64,000 nt of DNA from Procambarus clarkii (GCF_040958095.1 NC_091172.1:25496562-25560561), one strand, 5' to 3'; counted from the first letter of the stretch, positions 1 to 10,408 are shown. Translations and numbers: made by a program. Notes: a model not told the origin generated them from the letters alone.

Positions 1-780
1 AATCACCTTCTGTGGTTGATTGTTCAATAAACCCTTGAACTATATGCTTAACAAATCTCTCACCCTGTCCATGGAGGACAGAAGAAAATATATATATATG
101 CTGATTAGCATTCTTAATATGTGGCCACGTCTGTGGTAGAAAAAAAATTGAAGTCCCTCCCCCCTCCCCCCCCCCCCTGTTCTTTGCTACCACTATCGCC
201 ACCACCACCACCAACCACCAACCACCATTAGTAACACTACCACTCCTATTAAGGCAACCACCACTCACACTATTCCAATATGACAATGTTTACTGCTAGT
301 CGTTAATTACAGGTGAGAGGTTGTTGTTCCTGAGAACCACCTCAAGGTGACCTCTCTTGCCAAACCGGTACCACTACCACCCCACAACAACAATCTAGTA
401 GTGAATATGAGCAGCATCCTCACTGTCCTGTGTGGCAGTGAATACATTGTCTGGGAAGTTTCTTTCACATCCTGCACATGTCTCGTCGGCGTCATCTGAG
501 CTACTTCGATGTGGTCTAGTTGCTCATTTGCATATTTCCCCGATATCAAGTTGTTAAGTTTGCATACCTGTTACCTGTGGTAAGCTCTGCTACTTTATAA
601 GGACTTACGAATGTTTGTAAGCAGCCTGTGCGTGTTGCCTGACCAGTGGTGGTTAAGTATCATTACTGGCGCCTTGCTCGGCTTAACTTATGCATGTCTT
701 GTTCGATCAAACTGTGCTGTTGCACTTGACCAGTGATCTCATGTTTTCTTGAAAGTAAAGTGTGTGTTTTTTGTGTCTCA
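1..780. other. No gene recognised
   Basis: No convincing exon or transposon was recognised here. The stretch contains an AT run near 91-101, a C-rich run at 158-177 and an imperfect CCA/CAC repeat at 190-270. The short open frames have no recognisable motif. Confidence 0.5.
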
Positions 781-832
781 GAGGCAGGGGGGGGGGGGGG
801 CAGCCTGTTCTCCTGAGCGTACTAAAGTGCCC

Positions 833-970
833 TTATCCTAACCTACCAGCGGACCCCACGCACAGAAAACGGGACAGTATGTTAATTTCACAAGCTGCTC
901 CCATTTTCTTGTACGACCAGTTTTTGGACTTAGGTGGAGTATACGTCAAAATGCGACGTGCTGTTAGGAG
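833..970. repeat. Dispersed repeat related to the 14.1-14.4 kb foldback element
   Basis: The block around CAGAAAACGGGACAGTATGT (near 862-881) matches a block near 14306-14326 inside the nested inverted-repeat element. Both are followed by similar sequence. This suggests another decayed copy of the same family lying against the integrase remnant. The borders are approximate. Confidence 0.4.
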
Positions 971-1336
971 AACGGATTGGGGAGGGGGAAGAGGGGGGTT
1001 GTGGAGGCATGGGAGTAACATTAATAAAATCATTTGGAATGATATTATGTATACTGTAAAAAAAAATAGCATGAGGGGCGTCTCCTGTTGATGCATTAAC
1101 TGAAGATTTGCAGCACACTGAACTAATGGAATAAATTCATACCAATTGGTATTTTCAGAATTCAAGATGACTCTCAATACATCAAATATTTTCGTGTTTG
1201 TACTCCCCACTAACCCGTTACTTGCTGTGTGATGTGGCATGATATTACATTGTTTAATGTTCAACAGTTCACACAAACTGGTTAATATACTATTATTAGA
1301 CTCGGGACCATTGTCCGAAAGATTGACTTTGGTCAC
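930..1336 (-). pseudogene. Gypsy-type LTR retrotransposon integrase fragment
   Basis: Read on the minus strand, this piece resembles the catalytic core of a retroelement integrase. An S-D-N-G-P motif, holding the second catalytic aspartate, lies near the start. It is followed about 35 residues later by an H-x-A-S-N-G motif that normally precedes the catalytic glutamate. In this copy the position where the glutamate is expected reads glycine, so the active site looks lost. The frame then breaks: the next homologous residues (about 930-1118) lie in another frame, showing an indel. No LTRs, protease or RT were recognised alongside, so this is an old truncated copy. Family knowledge gives the DDE assignment; the Gypsy rather than BEL label is inference. 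Confidence 0.65.
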
Positions 1337-1639
1337 GTTAGATCTACAGGTGATACGGCCAAGGCGTGCACGTGCTGTACGTGCTGCTGTTTGGTTCCTT
1401 CATAGGAATTAATTCATAATAACGAGGGAAAATAATCGACCATCGTGTCCCTTTTCCTGTTTCTACAGAATTTGTCAACAAATCCATTGATACTTAATTC
1501 CATGACACTGTAGTTGCTGGCTTCACTTGGGTTCCATAACCTCACAATTATTCTATAAACAGACTAAACACCTATCAATATAAGCCGTAAATGCAAAGAC
1601 TGTTGAATTTCAAAGTCAAACTGGAAAAGATTATTAAGG

Positions 1640-1738
1640 CAAATGGTGAGGGGGGGGGGGGGACGTCGACAAGCTGCCGGCTTCCTGTCCTGGTCGAGGC
1701 ATTAGTGGCCCCTCAGGTAAATTCAGGTAAATATAATG
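1640..1738 (+). repeat. LINE 3' tail fragment ending in CAGGTAAAT repeats
   Basis: This piece has a G-run, then a segment reading like CTTCCTGTCCTGGTCGAGG, and ends in CAGGTAAATTCAGGTAAAT. The same 3' tail occurs at 24860-24978 and 31105-31205. At 24.9 kb it follows sequence resembling the C-terminus of a CR1-like LINE, so it is read here as a LINE 3' end. Confidence 0.5.
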
Positions 1739-1815
1739 AGCATTAACCAATCTCTTTAGCCATCTTGCGCCAGAAATACTCCAGCTGACGTTGCTGGAGC
1801 CTGCGATCGTTCCCT

Positions 1816-3607
1816 GGATAGTGTGTCATGGATAGTGTGTCATGGATAGTGTGTCATGGATAGTGTGTCATGGATAGTGTGTCATGGATAGTGTGTCATG
1901 GATAGTGTGTCATGGATAGTGTGTCATGGATAGTGTGTCATGGATAGTGTGTCATGGATAGTGTGTCATGGATAGTGTGTCATGGATAGTGTGTCATGGA
2001 TAGTGTGTCATGGATAGTGTGTCATGCATAGTGTGTCATGGATAGTGTGTCATGGATAGTGTGTCATGGATAGTGTGTCATGCATAGTGTGTCATGGATA
2101 GTGTGTCATGCATAGTGTGTCATGGATAGTGTGTCATGGATAGTGTGTCATGGATAGTGTGTCATGGATAGTGTGTCATGGATAGTGTGTCATGGATAGT
2201 GTGTCATGCATAGTGTGTCATGGATAGTGTGTCATGGATAGTGTGTCATGGATAGTGTGTCATGGATAGTGTGTCATGGATAGTGTGTCATGGATAGTGT
2301 GTCATGGATAGTGTGTCATGGATAGTGTGTCATGGATAGTGTGTCATGCATAGTGTGTCATGGATAGTGTGTCATGCATAGTGTGTCATGGATAGTGTGT
2401 CATGCATAGTGTGTCATGGATAGTGTGTCATGGATAGTGTGTCATGCATAGTGTGTCATGGATAGTGTGTCATGGATAGTGTGTCATGCATAGTGTGTCA
2501 TGGATAGTGTGTCATGCATAGTGTGTCATGGATAGTGTGTCATGGATAGTGTGTCATGGATAGTGTGTCATGCATAGTGTGTCATGGATAGTGTGTCATG
2601 GATAGTGTGTCATGGATAGTGTGTCATGGATAGTGTGTCATGGATAGTGTGTCATGGATAGTGTGTCATGCATAGTGTGTCATGGATAGTGTGTCATGGA
2701 TAGTGTGTCATGGATAGTGTGTCATGGATAGTGTGTCATGGATAGTGTGTCATGGATAGTGTGTCATGCATAGTGTGTCATGGATAGTGTGTCATGGATA
2801 GTGTGTCATGGATAGTGTGTCATGGATAGTGTGTCATGGATAGTGTGTCATGCATAGTGTGTCATGGATAGTGTGTCATGGATAGTGTGTCATGGATAGT
2901 GTGTCATGGATAGTGTGTCATGGATAGTGTGTCATGGATAGTGTGTCATGGATAGTGTGTCATGCATAGTGTGTCATGGATAGTGTGTCATGGATAGTGT
3001 GTCATGGATAGTGTGTCATGGATAGTGTGTCATGGATAGTGTGTCATGGATAGTGTGTCATGCATAGTGTGTCATGGATAGTGTGTCATGGATAGTGTGT
3101 CATGGATAGTGTGTCATGGATAGTGTGTCATGGATAGTGTGTCATGCATAGTGTGTCATGGATAGTGTGTCATGCATAGTGTGTCATGGATAGTGTGTCA
3201 TGGATAGTGTGTCATGGATAGTGTGTCATGCATAGTGTGTCATGGATAGTGTGTCATGGATAGTGTGTCATGGATAGTGTGTCATGGATAGTGTGTCATG
3301 GATAGTGTGTCATGGATAGTGTGTCATGGATAGTGTGTCATGCATAGTGTGTCATGGATAGTGTGTCATGCATAGTGTGTCATGGATAGTGTGTCATGGA
3401 TAGTGTGTCATGCATAGTGTGTCATGGATAGTGTGTCATGGATAGTGTGTCATGGATAGTGTGTCATGCATAGTGTGTCATGGATAGTGTGTCATGCATA
3501 GTGTGTCATGGATAGTGTGTCATGGATAGTGTGTCATGGATAGTGTGTCATGGATAGTGTGTCATGGATAGTGTGTCATGCATAGTGTGTCATGGATAGT
3601 GCGTCAT
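1816..3607. repeat. 14-bp minisatellite, 128 copies
   Basis: This is an uninterrupted head-to-tail array of GGATAGTGTGTCAT. Units start every 14 bases from 1816 to 3594, giving exactly 128 units with no insertion or deletion. Variation is almost limited to one site: 25 units begin GC instead of GG, never two in a row, and the first 15 units are all GG. The last unit has one extra change (GTGCGTCAT), and a broken unit follows at 3608-3615. The array is not open in a way that suggests coding. Confidence 0.97.
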
Positions 3608-3615
3608 GGATAGTC

Positions 3616-3888
3616 TTCAACAAAACTAGTACTACTACTTGACAGCACTTTCTAAGGATGGAGTCCCTAACTTAACTAGCCTACACAGTAGATTATCTAT
3701 CATAACTAGCTCTTCCGATGGTACTGGAGGTGTGTGGATCGGAAGAGTATCTTGCTTACTCCAATGGTTAACGACGGGTCACTATAAGGGGGGTCTAATT
3801 GCGTCTGTTTGGTCTCAACTTGTGTGGCACCTAACGATGACTAGGATAGTCTACCCGAGTTCTAGCTACTGGCACAGAAAACGCATCT
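3616..3888. other. Spacer with a short inverted repeat
   Basis: No gene or known repeat was recognised. A perfect 10-bp inverted repeat (CTCTTCCGAT at about 3710 and ATCGGAAGAG at about 3737) encloses roughly 17 bases. Confidence 0.5.
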
Positions 3889-3892
3889 GCAG

Positions 3893-4052
3893 CATCGCAT
3901 CATGCAGGTCGGCGTTCATTCCCCGACCGTCCAAGTGGTTGGACACCATTCCTTTCCCTCCGTCCCATTCCAAATCCTTATCCTGACCCCTTCCAAGTGC
4001 TATATAGTCGTAATGGCTTGGCGCTTTCCCCCTGATAGTTCCCTTCCTACTG
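3893..4052 (+). repeat. tRNA-headed SINE (family 2), 5' truncated
   Basis: The copy begins inside the tRNA-like head with a B-box-like GGCGTTCATTCCCC. It continues into the body that includes the GTAATGGCTTGGCGC stretch and ends at a GATAGTTCCCTTCC motif. Homologous copies lie in reverse at 10650-10806 and 60174-60365, with a partial one at 26932-27020. The SINE class is inferred from the tRNA-like head and dispersed copies. Confidence 0.7.
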
Positions 4053-4230
4053 GATTCTTATTCTTGAACAGAGAAATTAATGCTTGGTGATGTGCAAGAC
4101 CATGAATAGGATAGTTATAAATGTATCTCTGAAAGGCTTAGGAGCCCCACACTTTGTGTAACTCCTGCCCCCTAGATGTGTACAGTACTCCAATGTTGTT
4201 TGTGCACACATTGTTCTGAATATACATTGT

Positions 4231-4410
4231 ATTGGAGGTGGGTCTGCTGGTGGTGGTGGTGGGGCTGCTGGTGGTGGAGGTAGGTCTGCTGGTGGTGGAG
4301 GTGGGTCTGCTGGTGGTGGTGGTGGGGCTGCTGGTGGTGGAGGTAGGTCTGCTGGTGGTGGAGGTGTGGTAGAGGTGTGGTGGAGGTGGCTCTGCTGCTG
4401 GTGGTGGAGG
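4231..4410. repeat. GGT-rich minisatellite
   Basis: Imperfect tandem units of about 21-24 bp containing GGTCTGCTGGTGGTGGAGG. The proline/histidine-rich frames on the other strand are by-products of the repeat. Confidence 0.85.
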
Positions 4411-4520
4411 TGGGGTTGCCAGGCGCCCAGGGACACAGTACTCCCACTACCTCTCCAGTTCACCCTTCACAGCGTATGCCAACTGCAACAAAACAGGTTC
4501 TTCTCACTTCTACTATTGAA

Positions 4521-4806
4521 ATTGGTGGTGGTGGTGTTGTTGGTGGTGGGGGTGATGGTGGGGGTGGTGGTGATGGTGGGGGTGGTGGCGGTGTTGTTGG
4601 AGGGGGTGGTGGCGGTGTTGTTGGAGGGGGTGGTGGCGGTGTTGTTGGTGGTGGGGGTGATGGTGGTGGTGGGGGTGATGGTGGGGGTAGTGGTGATGGT
4701 GGGGGTGGTGGCGGTGTTGTTGGAGGGAGTGGTGGCGGTGTTGTTGGTGGTGGGGGTGGTGGTGGGGGTGGTGGTGTTGTTGGTGGTAGTGTTCATGGTG
4801 GTGGTA
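4521..4806. repeat. GGT/GTT trinucleotide-type repeat block
   Basis: Imperfect GGT repeats with GTT, GAT and GGG variants, organised as larger units (GGTGGCGGTGTTGTTGGAGG recurs). Glycine- or valine-rich open frames here, and Thr/Asn-rich ones on the minus strand, come from the repeat. Confidence 0.9.
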
Positions 4807-5000
4807 CTCACCTAGTTGTACTCAACTAGTTATATCCACCAGGGAAGAGCTCGTGCTGTGGGTCCTGCTGGTTAACACTAGTGAGCTGTCACGTCTCCAT
4901 GTGAAGGTGTTGATGATGTCTGCCTCTACCATTTCCGTCTCTGTCTCTGTGCCTCATGTGAGTACTTAAGTTGCGACTATATGTTCCCCTTCTTCACGTT

Positions 5001-5256
5001 CCAGGGAGCCGGTCGGCCGAGCGGACAGCACGCTGGACTTGTGATCCTGTGGTCCTGGGTTCGATCCCGGGCGCCGGCGAGAAACAATGGGCAGAGTTTC
5101 TTTCACCCTATGCCCCTGTTACCTAGCAGTAAAATAGGTACCTGGGTGTTAGTCAGCTGTCACGGGCTGCTTATTGGGGGTGGAGGCCTGGTCAAGGGCC
5201 GGGCCGCGGGGACACTAAAGCCCCGAAATCATCTCAAGATAACCTCAAGATAACCT
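5001..5256 (+). repeat. Full-length tRNA-headed SINE (family 1) with 15-bp target duplication
   Basis: The head carries an A-box-like GGTCGGCCGAGCGG and a B box GGGTTCGATCCC, typical of RNA polymerase III promoters in tRNA-derived SINEs. The body holds a CTAGCAGTAAAATAGGTACC stretch and the 3' end repeats CTCAAGATAAC. The flanks 4986-5000 and 5257-5271 agree at 14 of 15 bases, as expected for a LINE-mediated insertion. Other copies are at 6048-6297, 10156-10408 and 28363-28608. Confidence 0.88.
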
Positions 5257-5304
5257 CCCCTTCTTCAGGTTACACACTCTATCCATGTCTGCCATTTCTA
5301 TTCC

Positions 5305-5385
5305 CTGAGTAAAGGAACAAATCCACAAGGGCCGTGACGAGGGTTCGAACCTACTCGAATCACGCTATTGTGATTTCTGTGTGTA
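5305..5385 (-). repeat. tRNA-headed SINE (family 3) fragment
   Basis: A reverse copy of the element seen at 5518-5665. It shows the complement of the B box (GGTTCGAACC) and the AATCCACAAGGGCCGTGACG segment, joined directly to the CACGCTATTGTGATTTCTGT end, so the middle is rearranged or deleted. Confidence 0.65.
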
Positions 5386-5517
5386 ATGAAGTAAGGACGA
5401 AGAGGTAGAACAACCTATTGACATAGCTCGGGTGCATGGGGAGGAAGTGCGTAAAACTCTGGTTTGTGTTTCAGAGAGGCTGCAGGAACCGTGGTAAATC
5501 AGGATGCTTTCCCGGTT

Positions 5518-5665
5518 GCAATTCTTTTACCATGTCATAGCTCAGTCGATTAAGGCAGCGTCTGGGATCCTCTCGGACGTAGGTTCGAACCCTCGTCACG
5601 GTCCTGGTGGATTTGTTCATTTGACGCATCACGCTATTGTGATTTATGTGTGTTATTCTCTGAGT
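5518..5665 (+). repeat. tRNA-headed SINE (family 3)
   Basis: The tRNA-like head reads TAGCTCAGTCGATTAAGGCA (A box) and GGTTCGAACC (B box), then GGATTTGTTCATTTGACGCA and the CACGCTATTGTGATT end. Related copies occur at 5305, 7887, 57205 and 57357. Confidence 0.78.
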
Positions 5666-5829
5666 ATTTTGTATGTGGTAATCCTCTCAGTTACGTGTGA
5701 TGTAATGCCTTTACTCTTTCCTCGTAGTTCATATGTCACAGTCTGACACACTTCTCAGCTTTATCCAGCTGGGGTTTGTGGTGAAGAATATAATATTATA
5801 GTAAATATAAGATATTAAATCTTATATTA

Positions 5830-6047
5830 GCCAGTCATCCGTATGGAGCTGACGACAGTCTTTTGACCTGTGCTCCTGGTGAGAGGTCCGTGTAATATCA
5901 ACCTCCGAGTCTGCAGTACTTTGCACTTGCTTCCGTTAAACTCTAATTGCCACTTAAGGGACCGATTCTTGCATTCTGTCCAGGTCATCGTGTAGTTTCT
6001 AGCAGTCTTCCATAGCATTTATGTCTTCCTCACAGTGTCCGCACCAT
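5830..6047 (-). pseudogene. Decayed LINE reverse transcriptase fragment, split by a SINE
   Basis: On the minus strand the residues resemble the region after the RT catalytic motif (a W-x-L-E-F-N-x-x-K-C-x-V-L pattern). The LINE match resumes at 6304-6325, beyond the SINE, with residues resembling the SMFADD motif context. The SINE therefore interrupted an existing LINE copy. Confidence 0.55.
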
Positions 6048-6297
6048 CTTGAGGTTATCTTGAGATGATTTCGGGGCTTTAGTGTCCCCGCGGCCCGGTC
6101 CTCGACCAGGCCTCCACCCCCAGGAAGCAGCCCGTGACAGCTGACTAACACCCCGGTACCTATTTTATTGCTAGGTAACAGGGACATAGGGTGAAAAAAA
6201 CTCTGCCCATTGTTTCTCGCCGGCGCCTGGGATCGAACCCAGGACCACAGGATCACAAGTCCAGCGTGCTGTCCGCTCGGCCGACCGGCTCCCGGTT
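6048..6297 (-). repeat. tRNA-headed SINE (family 1), reverse, inside a LINE remnant
   Basis: A reverse complement of the 5001-5256 element, with the CTTGAGGTTATCTTGAG end at left and the tRNA-like head at right. CACCAT at 6042-6047 and 6298-6303 is a likely short target duplication. Confidence 0.85.
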
Positions 6298-6325
6298 CAC
6301 CATGAGCGAACATTGAGGGGGGAGA

Positions 6326-7000
6326 CAGCTGTTGTGTGTGGTAGGTAGCAACAGAGGCAGTAAAAGTTGTAGTGGCTGGCCCCCGCCTCCGCAGCCAGCC
6401 AGTACTGGGCGGCCCAGATCAGCAGGGGGCAGCAACAGCCGCCGCCACCCTCACGTCGCTGGCGTCTCGATAAATTATTCTCCTGGATTTAGATGATAAA
6501 CGAGGCCGTCGGAGCCAGCATAAATATTATTGTGTGCGGCGTCGCAAATGGTGACGAGGACGATGGTGAAGATGGTGTAGAGAGGGCGCCAGGCCACCAC
6601 CCTTGTGTCTGCCACTAGCACTAATTCTCACCCTCTTCGTCGGTGACCCCAGGAGTGTTGGCGAGGGTTGGTGAGTGCCAGAACTGTGGTGGGGGGCTGT
6701 CTTAGGGCAAGGATGGGGTTGTTGTTGTGTGTGGGGGGGGGCGCTGGTGTTGTGATGGGGGTGTTGTAGTTGTAGGGAGGGAGGGAGGGGGGGGCACTTT
6801 TGTGTGGGGTCCCGGATAAGGGGGCGGCGTGTTTCTGAAACATTCATTTCTTATTCTTTGTTTAGGGAGACGCGGTCGTCCCCATACAATGGTAACCCGC
6901 ATAAATACATGTTGATCTGTGCTACGGACGTGAACTGTGTTCCTATCTGCGTCTACAGACAGTAGATCTCGTCCTCCTTCACCTTATCTCTCATAATCGA
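6326..7000. other. GC-rich stretch, no gene recognised
   Basis: The part at 6370-6470 is unusually GC-rich with CCGCC runs. 6715-6800 is G-rich. No exon with plausible splice sites and a recognisable domain was found. It could be regulatory, but nothing shown here proves that. Confidence 0.35.
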
Positions 7001-7004
7001 ATGG

Positions 7005-7205
7005 TCAAGGGTTCGAGTTCCGGCTGGAGCGAGATGTTTGCCCACATATCCTTTTACCCGATGCCTCTGTTTACTCAGCAGCAAATTGGTACCTTGGAAT
7101 TAGTCGACTGTTGTGGATTGCATCGTGGGAAAGGTCACAGTCGTTGGCTATAGACACCCCGATAATGCCGCCAGACTTAATGTCCCCGAGAACCGGAGGC
7201 CGTAT
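7005..7205 (+). repeat. Decayed tRNA-headed SINE
   Basis: A B-box-like GGGTTCGAGTTCC is followed by a degenerate body resembling other SINEs here (TACTCAGCAGCAAATTGGTA) and a GTTGTGGATTGCATCGTGGG segment shared with 31030 and 63795. Confidence 0.55.
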
Positions 7206-7329
7206 GTGCATGAGAGATATGGTCTCCCAGGGTCCAGGGTCTGGTCCTAGTCCCGCCTTTTGACCATCATTCATCAAAAGGTTCATCGTAATGGCCTTTT
7301 TGCTCGTCTCTCACATGGTATTTACATTT

Positions 7330-8135
7330 AGAACTGTATCACATTGCTCTTGGCAACTTTCAATTTTTGTCCTACTATGAAACTGAAGACGTTCCTTCTG
7401 AAGTCTCTGTGACCTTTTTGATCTCCAGCTTCCGTTATCTACCCTCGCTCTACTGCCGTCACTTTCAACGTTGTTTCTATCCCCCTTAGAATCTTATATG
7501 TCGTTATCATGTCTGTCTTAATCCTTCTTGCTTCCAGTGTAGTGAATCTTATTCCCGCGGTCTATCTTCATAGGTCAGGAACAAGCCTTCTTGCATATTT
7601 TGGACCTTCTCTAGTTTGCTTTGTTTCTTTTGGTAGGGGGTTCCATGCCGGGGCAGCATACTCAAGAATGGGCCTCATATTGGATGTATACAGAGCTGGG
7701 AAGGATAGTTCCTGAAGGATGACGTATGTGATGTGTGCGTGTGGTGTTAGGTCAGGAGTTGTGTCCACTTGTAAGTGTTTCTCTCTGTACAGAGGTCGTC
7801 TTCCCTTCATTGTGTACTCTGAAGCCTTCTCACTCATAATTGTTTATCCCCATATCCTCTGCTTTTGTCTGGATAAAGTCCAGTAGTTATGAACAAATCC
7901 ACAAGGATTGTTCATTTGGTGCATCACGCTATTGTGATTTCTGTGTGTAAAGTCCAGTAGCAATGTTTCAAACCATCTCTGGTGTGAGCTTGTCTTGCAA
8001 TGCCTTCTAATTTCTGATTCTTCTCATTAGATTAACATCGTCAGCAAACATTGATAATAATTTCATTGTCTGCTTCTGTTAGGTCGTTAACAAATATTAA
8101 GAATAGGACGAGCCTTAGTACCGATCATTAATATG
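7330..8135 (-). pseudogene. Decayed CR1/Jockey-like LINE, C-terminal half
   Basis: Minus-strand residues include R-P-I-L-E-Y-A-A-P-A-W, which matches the region after the RT domain in the intact LINE at 41-43 kb. Further right (8030-8110) lies sequence corresponding to the FADD region. Many stops and frameshifts are present. A small SINE fragment (7887-7948) sits inside it. Confidence 0.7.
7887..7948 (-). repeat. SINE family 3 fragment with 12-bp target duplication
   Basis: A 62-bp piece of the family 3 SINE end, containing CACGCTATTGTGATTTCTGT. It is flanked by AAAGTCCAGTAG at 7875-7886 and 7949-7960, inside the decayed LINE. Confidence 0.75.
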
Positions 8136-8204
8136 ATCTCATTACTTCTCTCCAATGACTTAAGGCAAATCTTAAATTGTCTTGCTCCACAGCAGGGCGG
8201 GGAT

Positions 8205-8430
8205 TTGATTGTTGCCGCCGAAGGAGGCTAGTTTATTGTGCACCCCATACTCATCCTGTGAGCGGTAGCGCAAAAAGCATTACAGAGGGCACAAAAGGTC
8301 TTTATCAGACCTCATCTTAGATTATTACATAAACAATTTCATCCATCCTTCACACCTTATAGTTACAATGTCAGCTAGTTACAGAGAAAGTGCTATTTCA
8401 AGAGCTACATATTTACAGTAAGTCGAGGAG
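8205..8430 (-). repeat. LINE 3' end (RNase H-bearing family), reverse
   Basis: Matches the + strand at about 27520-27720 in reverse, including the GTGCACCCCATACTCATCC segment and GGTCTTTATCAGACC. At 27 kb this follows an open frame with a CCHC-like motif, so it is read as the 3' end of the same LINE family. Confidence 0.7.
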
Positions 8431-8494
8431 CCCAGCGTCCTGGGTAACCCCAGACGCAATCCTTAACCCCTGGACCACGATATGTTAAAGATTA

Positions 8495-9060
8495 TAATCT
8501 TATGTACCTCCTCCTCCCCCTTACTATGTGCTTTGCCTCATTCCTGGAAGGTATTCCTTCAATCACCTCAACAGTCCTCCCGATACACCTGCCTGCTTCT
8601 CGTGTTTGTGTAAGTCTCTTGTGAGAAACATTGTCAGACTCTCTCTGCCAACCCAGGAATATGCAGTCTGCCCAACCCTCTCTCTCCCTTGTTTGATTGT
8701 TGACATCTCGTTGTAGAACTCCTAATAAGTTAAATCTAGCAAGATTTTCCTTAGGTGAATCCATGTTGATGCTTGGAAATCCTTTCATCTTCTACGTGTC
8801 ATCTGAGGCTCAAGCTTCCATCCGTGTCCTGTTGTGCTACTGGTGTTCATTGTGTACATTTCCTCATTTTTTTTCCACTGTCAGTCCCCTTAAGTATTTT
8901 ATACGTTTCGATCATGTCCCTCCTCCTCCCTCTCTCTTCTTTCCTAGCTTCGTCAGATTTAGTTCCTTCAGTCTGTGTGTATGTATTTACTATTTATGCT
9001 TGGAGGATCGAGTTGTTAGCTCTTGGACCCCGCCTTTTTAACCGTGGGATGTCTAGGGTG
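8495..9060 (-). pseudogene. Decayed LINE fragments
   Basis: The segment at 8560-8790 resembles, in reverse, the RT region around the DTVPHKR-like motif of the 41-43 kb LINE. 8820-9040 resembles a C-terminal or 3' part. The coding frames are broken throughout. Confidence 0.6.
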
Positions 9061-9087
9061 CTGACTCCTGATCAAATTTTTCCTCTA

Positions 9088-9220
<133 letters not shown>

Positions 9221-9292
9221 TTTACTAGTTGTGTTTACTAGTTGTGTTTTTGCGGGGGTTGAGCTTTGCTCTTTCGGCCCGCCTCTCAACTC
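9221..9292 (-). repeat. LINE 3' tail next to (GT)n
   Basis: Contains TTGCGGGGGTTGAGCTTTG and CCGCCTCTCAACTCTCAATC, which match in reverse the extreme 3' end of the LINE at 40947-43308. Its GT side corresponds to the element's CA tail. Confidence 0.75.
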
Positions 9293-9349
9293 TCAATCAA
9301 CTGTTTACTAACTAACTACTAACTTACTAACTACTTTTTTTTTCCCACA

Positions 9350-9548
9350 CCACACACACACACACACACACACCAGGAAGCAGCCCGTGACAGCTGACTA
9401 ACTCCCAGGTACCTATTTACTGCTAGGTAACAGGGGCACTTAGGGTGAAAGAAACTTTGCCCATTTGTTTCTGCCTCGTGCGGGAATCGAACCCGCGCCA
9501 CAGAATTACGAGTCCTGCGCGCTATCCACCAGGCTACGAGGCCCCTAC
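9350..9548 (-). repeat. SINE with a different tRNA head on the family 1 body
   Basis: The body (CAGGAAGCAGCCCGTGACAG and CCTATTTACTGCTAGGTAAC) is the reverse of the family 1 body. The head at 9475-9548, read on the minus strand, has an A-box-like TAGCCTGGTGGATAGCG and a B box GGGTTCGATTCC distinct from family 1. A short CA repeat (9350-9372) abuts the 3' side. This is a tRNA-derived repeat, not a tRNA gene. Confidence 0.75.
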
Positions 9549-9552
9549 GAGG

Positions 9553-9654
<102 letters not shown>

Positions 9655-9655
9655 T

Positions 9656-10150
9656 GCATGAGGGAGACCGTCTGTCTAACCCAAGCTAACCTGTCGTGTC
9701 ACCGTCTATTAGGTTCCAACACTCTCGTCCCTCACTCCCCCTCACCACCTCCTCTCATGTACGTTTATCCTCATCATGTCTTCCCTCATTACGTCTCCCC
9801 TTATCACGTCTCTCACCAGCCCCCCCCCCTTGCCGTTACCCATCACCTCACTCATGATGTCTCACCCCCCCCCCTCATCATCTTTCTCACTCTCTCATTT
9901 CTCCCTTCCTCATCTCACCACCCAGCGCCTCACTTCACAGACGCCGCCCTCAAACATGCTGTCAGAGGCTCTGCTGTTTGTAAACCCCTTAAGGTCCCCA
10001 CTTGAGTGAGGGCGACGCCACTTGACGTAGCAATGAGTGGCACTTAATCGAGCGCCCACTTAATGTTTCGGAGGCCACTTAATGTTGGGTGTGAACCCTG
10101 TACCCACTTAACGTGTCAGCCCAACTGCCCATTATAATTAGACGCATTTG
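9656..10150. other. No gene recognised
   Basis: A pyrimidine-rich stretch (9720-9930) with C runs, then short ACTTAATG-like imperfect repeats (10020-10115). No exon signals were recognised. Confidence 0.45.
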
Positions 10151-10155
10151 AATAC

Positions 10156-10408
10156 TTATCTCTGCCGAACTCCGGTCGGTCGAGCGGACAGCACGCTGGA
10201 CTTGTGATCCTGTGGTCTCGGGCGCCGGCTAGAAACAATGGGCAGAGTTTCTTTCACCCTATGCCCCTGTTACCTAGCAGTAAAATAGGTACCTGGGTGT
10301 TAGTCAGCTGTCACGGGCTGCTTCCTGGGGGTGGAGGCGTGGTCGAGGACCGGGCCGCGGGGACACTAAAAAGCCCCGAAATCATCTCAAGATAACCTCA
10401 AGATAACT
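10156..10408 (+). repeat. tRNA-headed SINE (family 1) with a broken B box
   Basis: Same head and body as 5001-5256, but about 16 bases around the B box are missing (TGTGGTCTCGGGCGCC replaces the GGGTTCGATCCC region). This copy probably lacks a working internal promoter. Confidence 0.85.

Noticed and set aside
1816..3607. CRISPR-like array
   Set aside because: Units are contiguous with no unique spacers, and the setting is eukaryotic; it is a minisatellite.
4077..4829. Proline-, glycine- and threonine-rich open frames
   Set aside because: All frames on both strands stay open because of the GGT-type repeats. No domain or splice signal supports a protein.
9475..9548. Functional tRNA gene
   Set aside because: The tRNA-like segment is fused to a SINE body seen elsewhere. 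The same holds for heads at 5001, 5518, 28363, 47507 and 57357.
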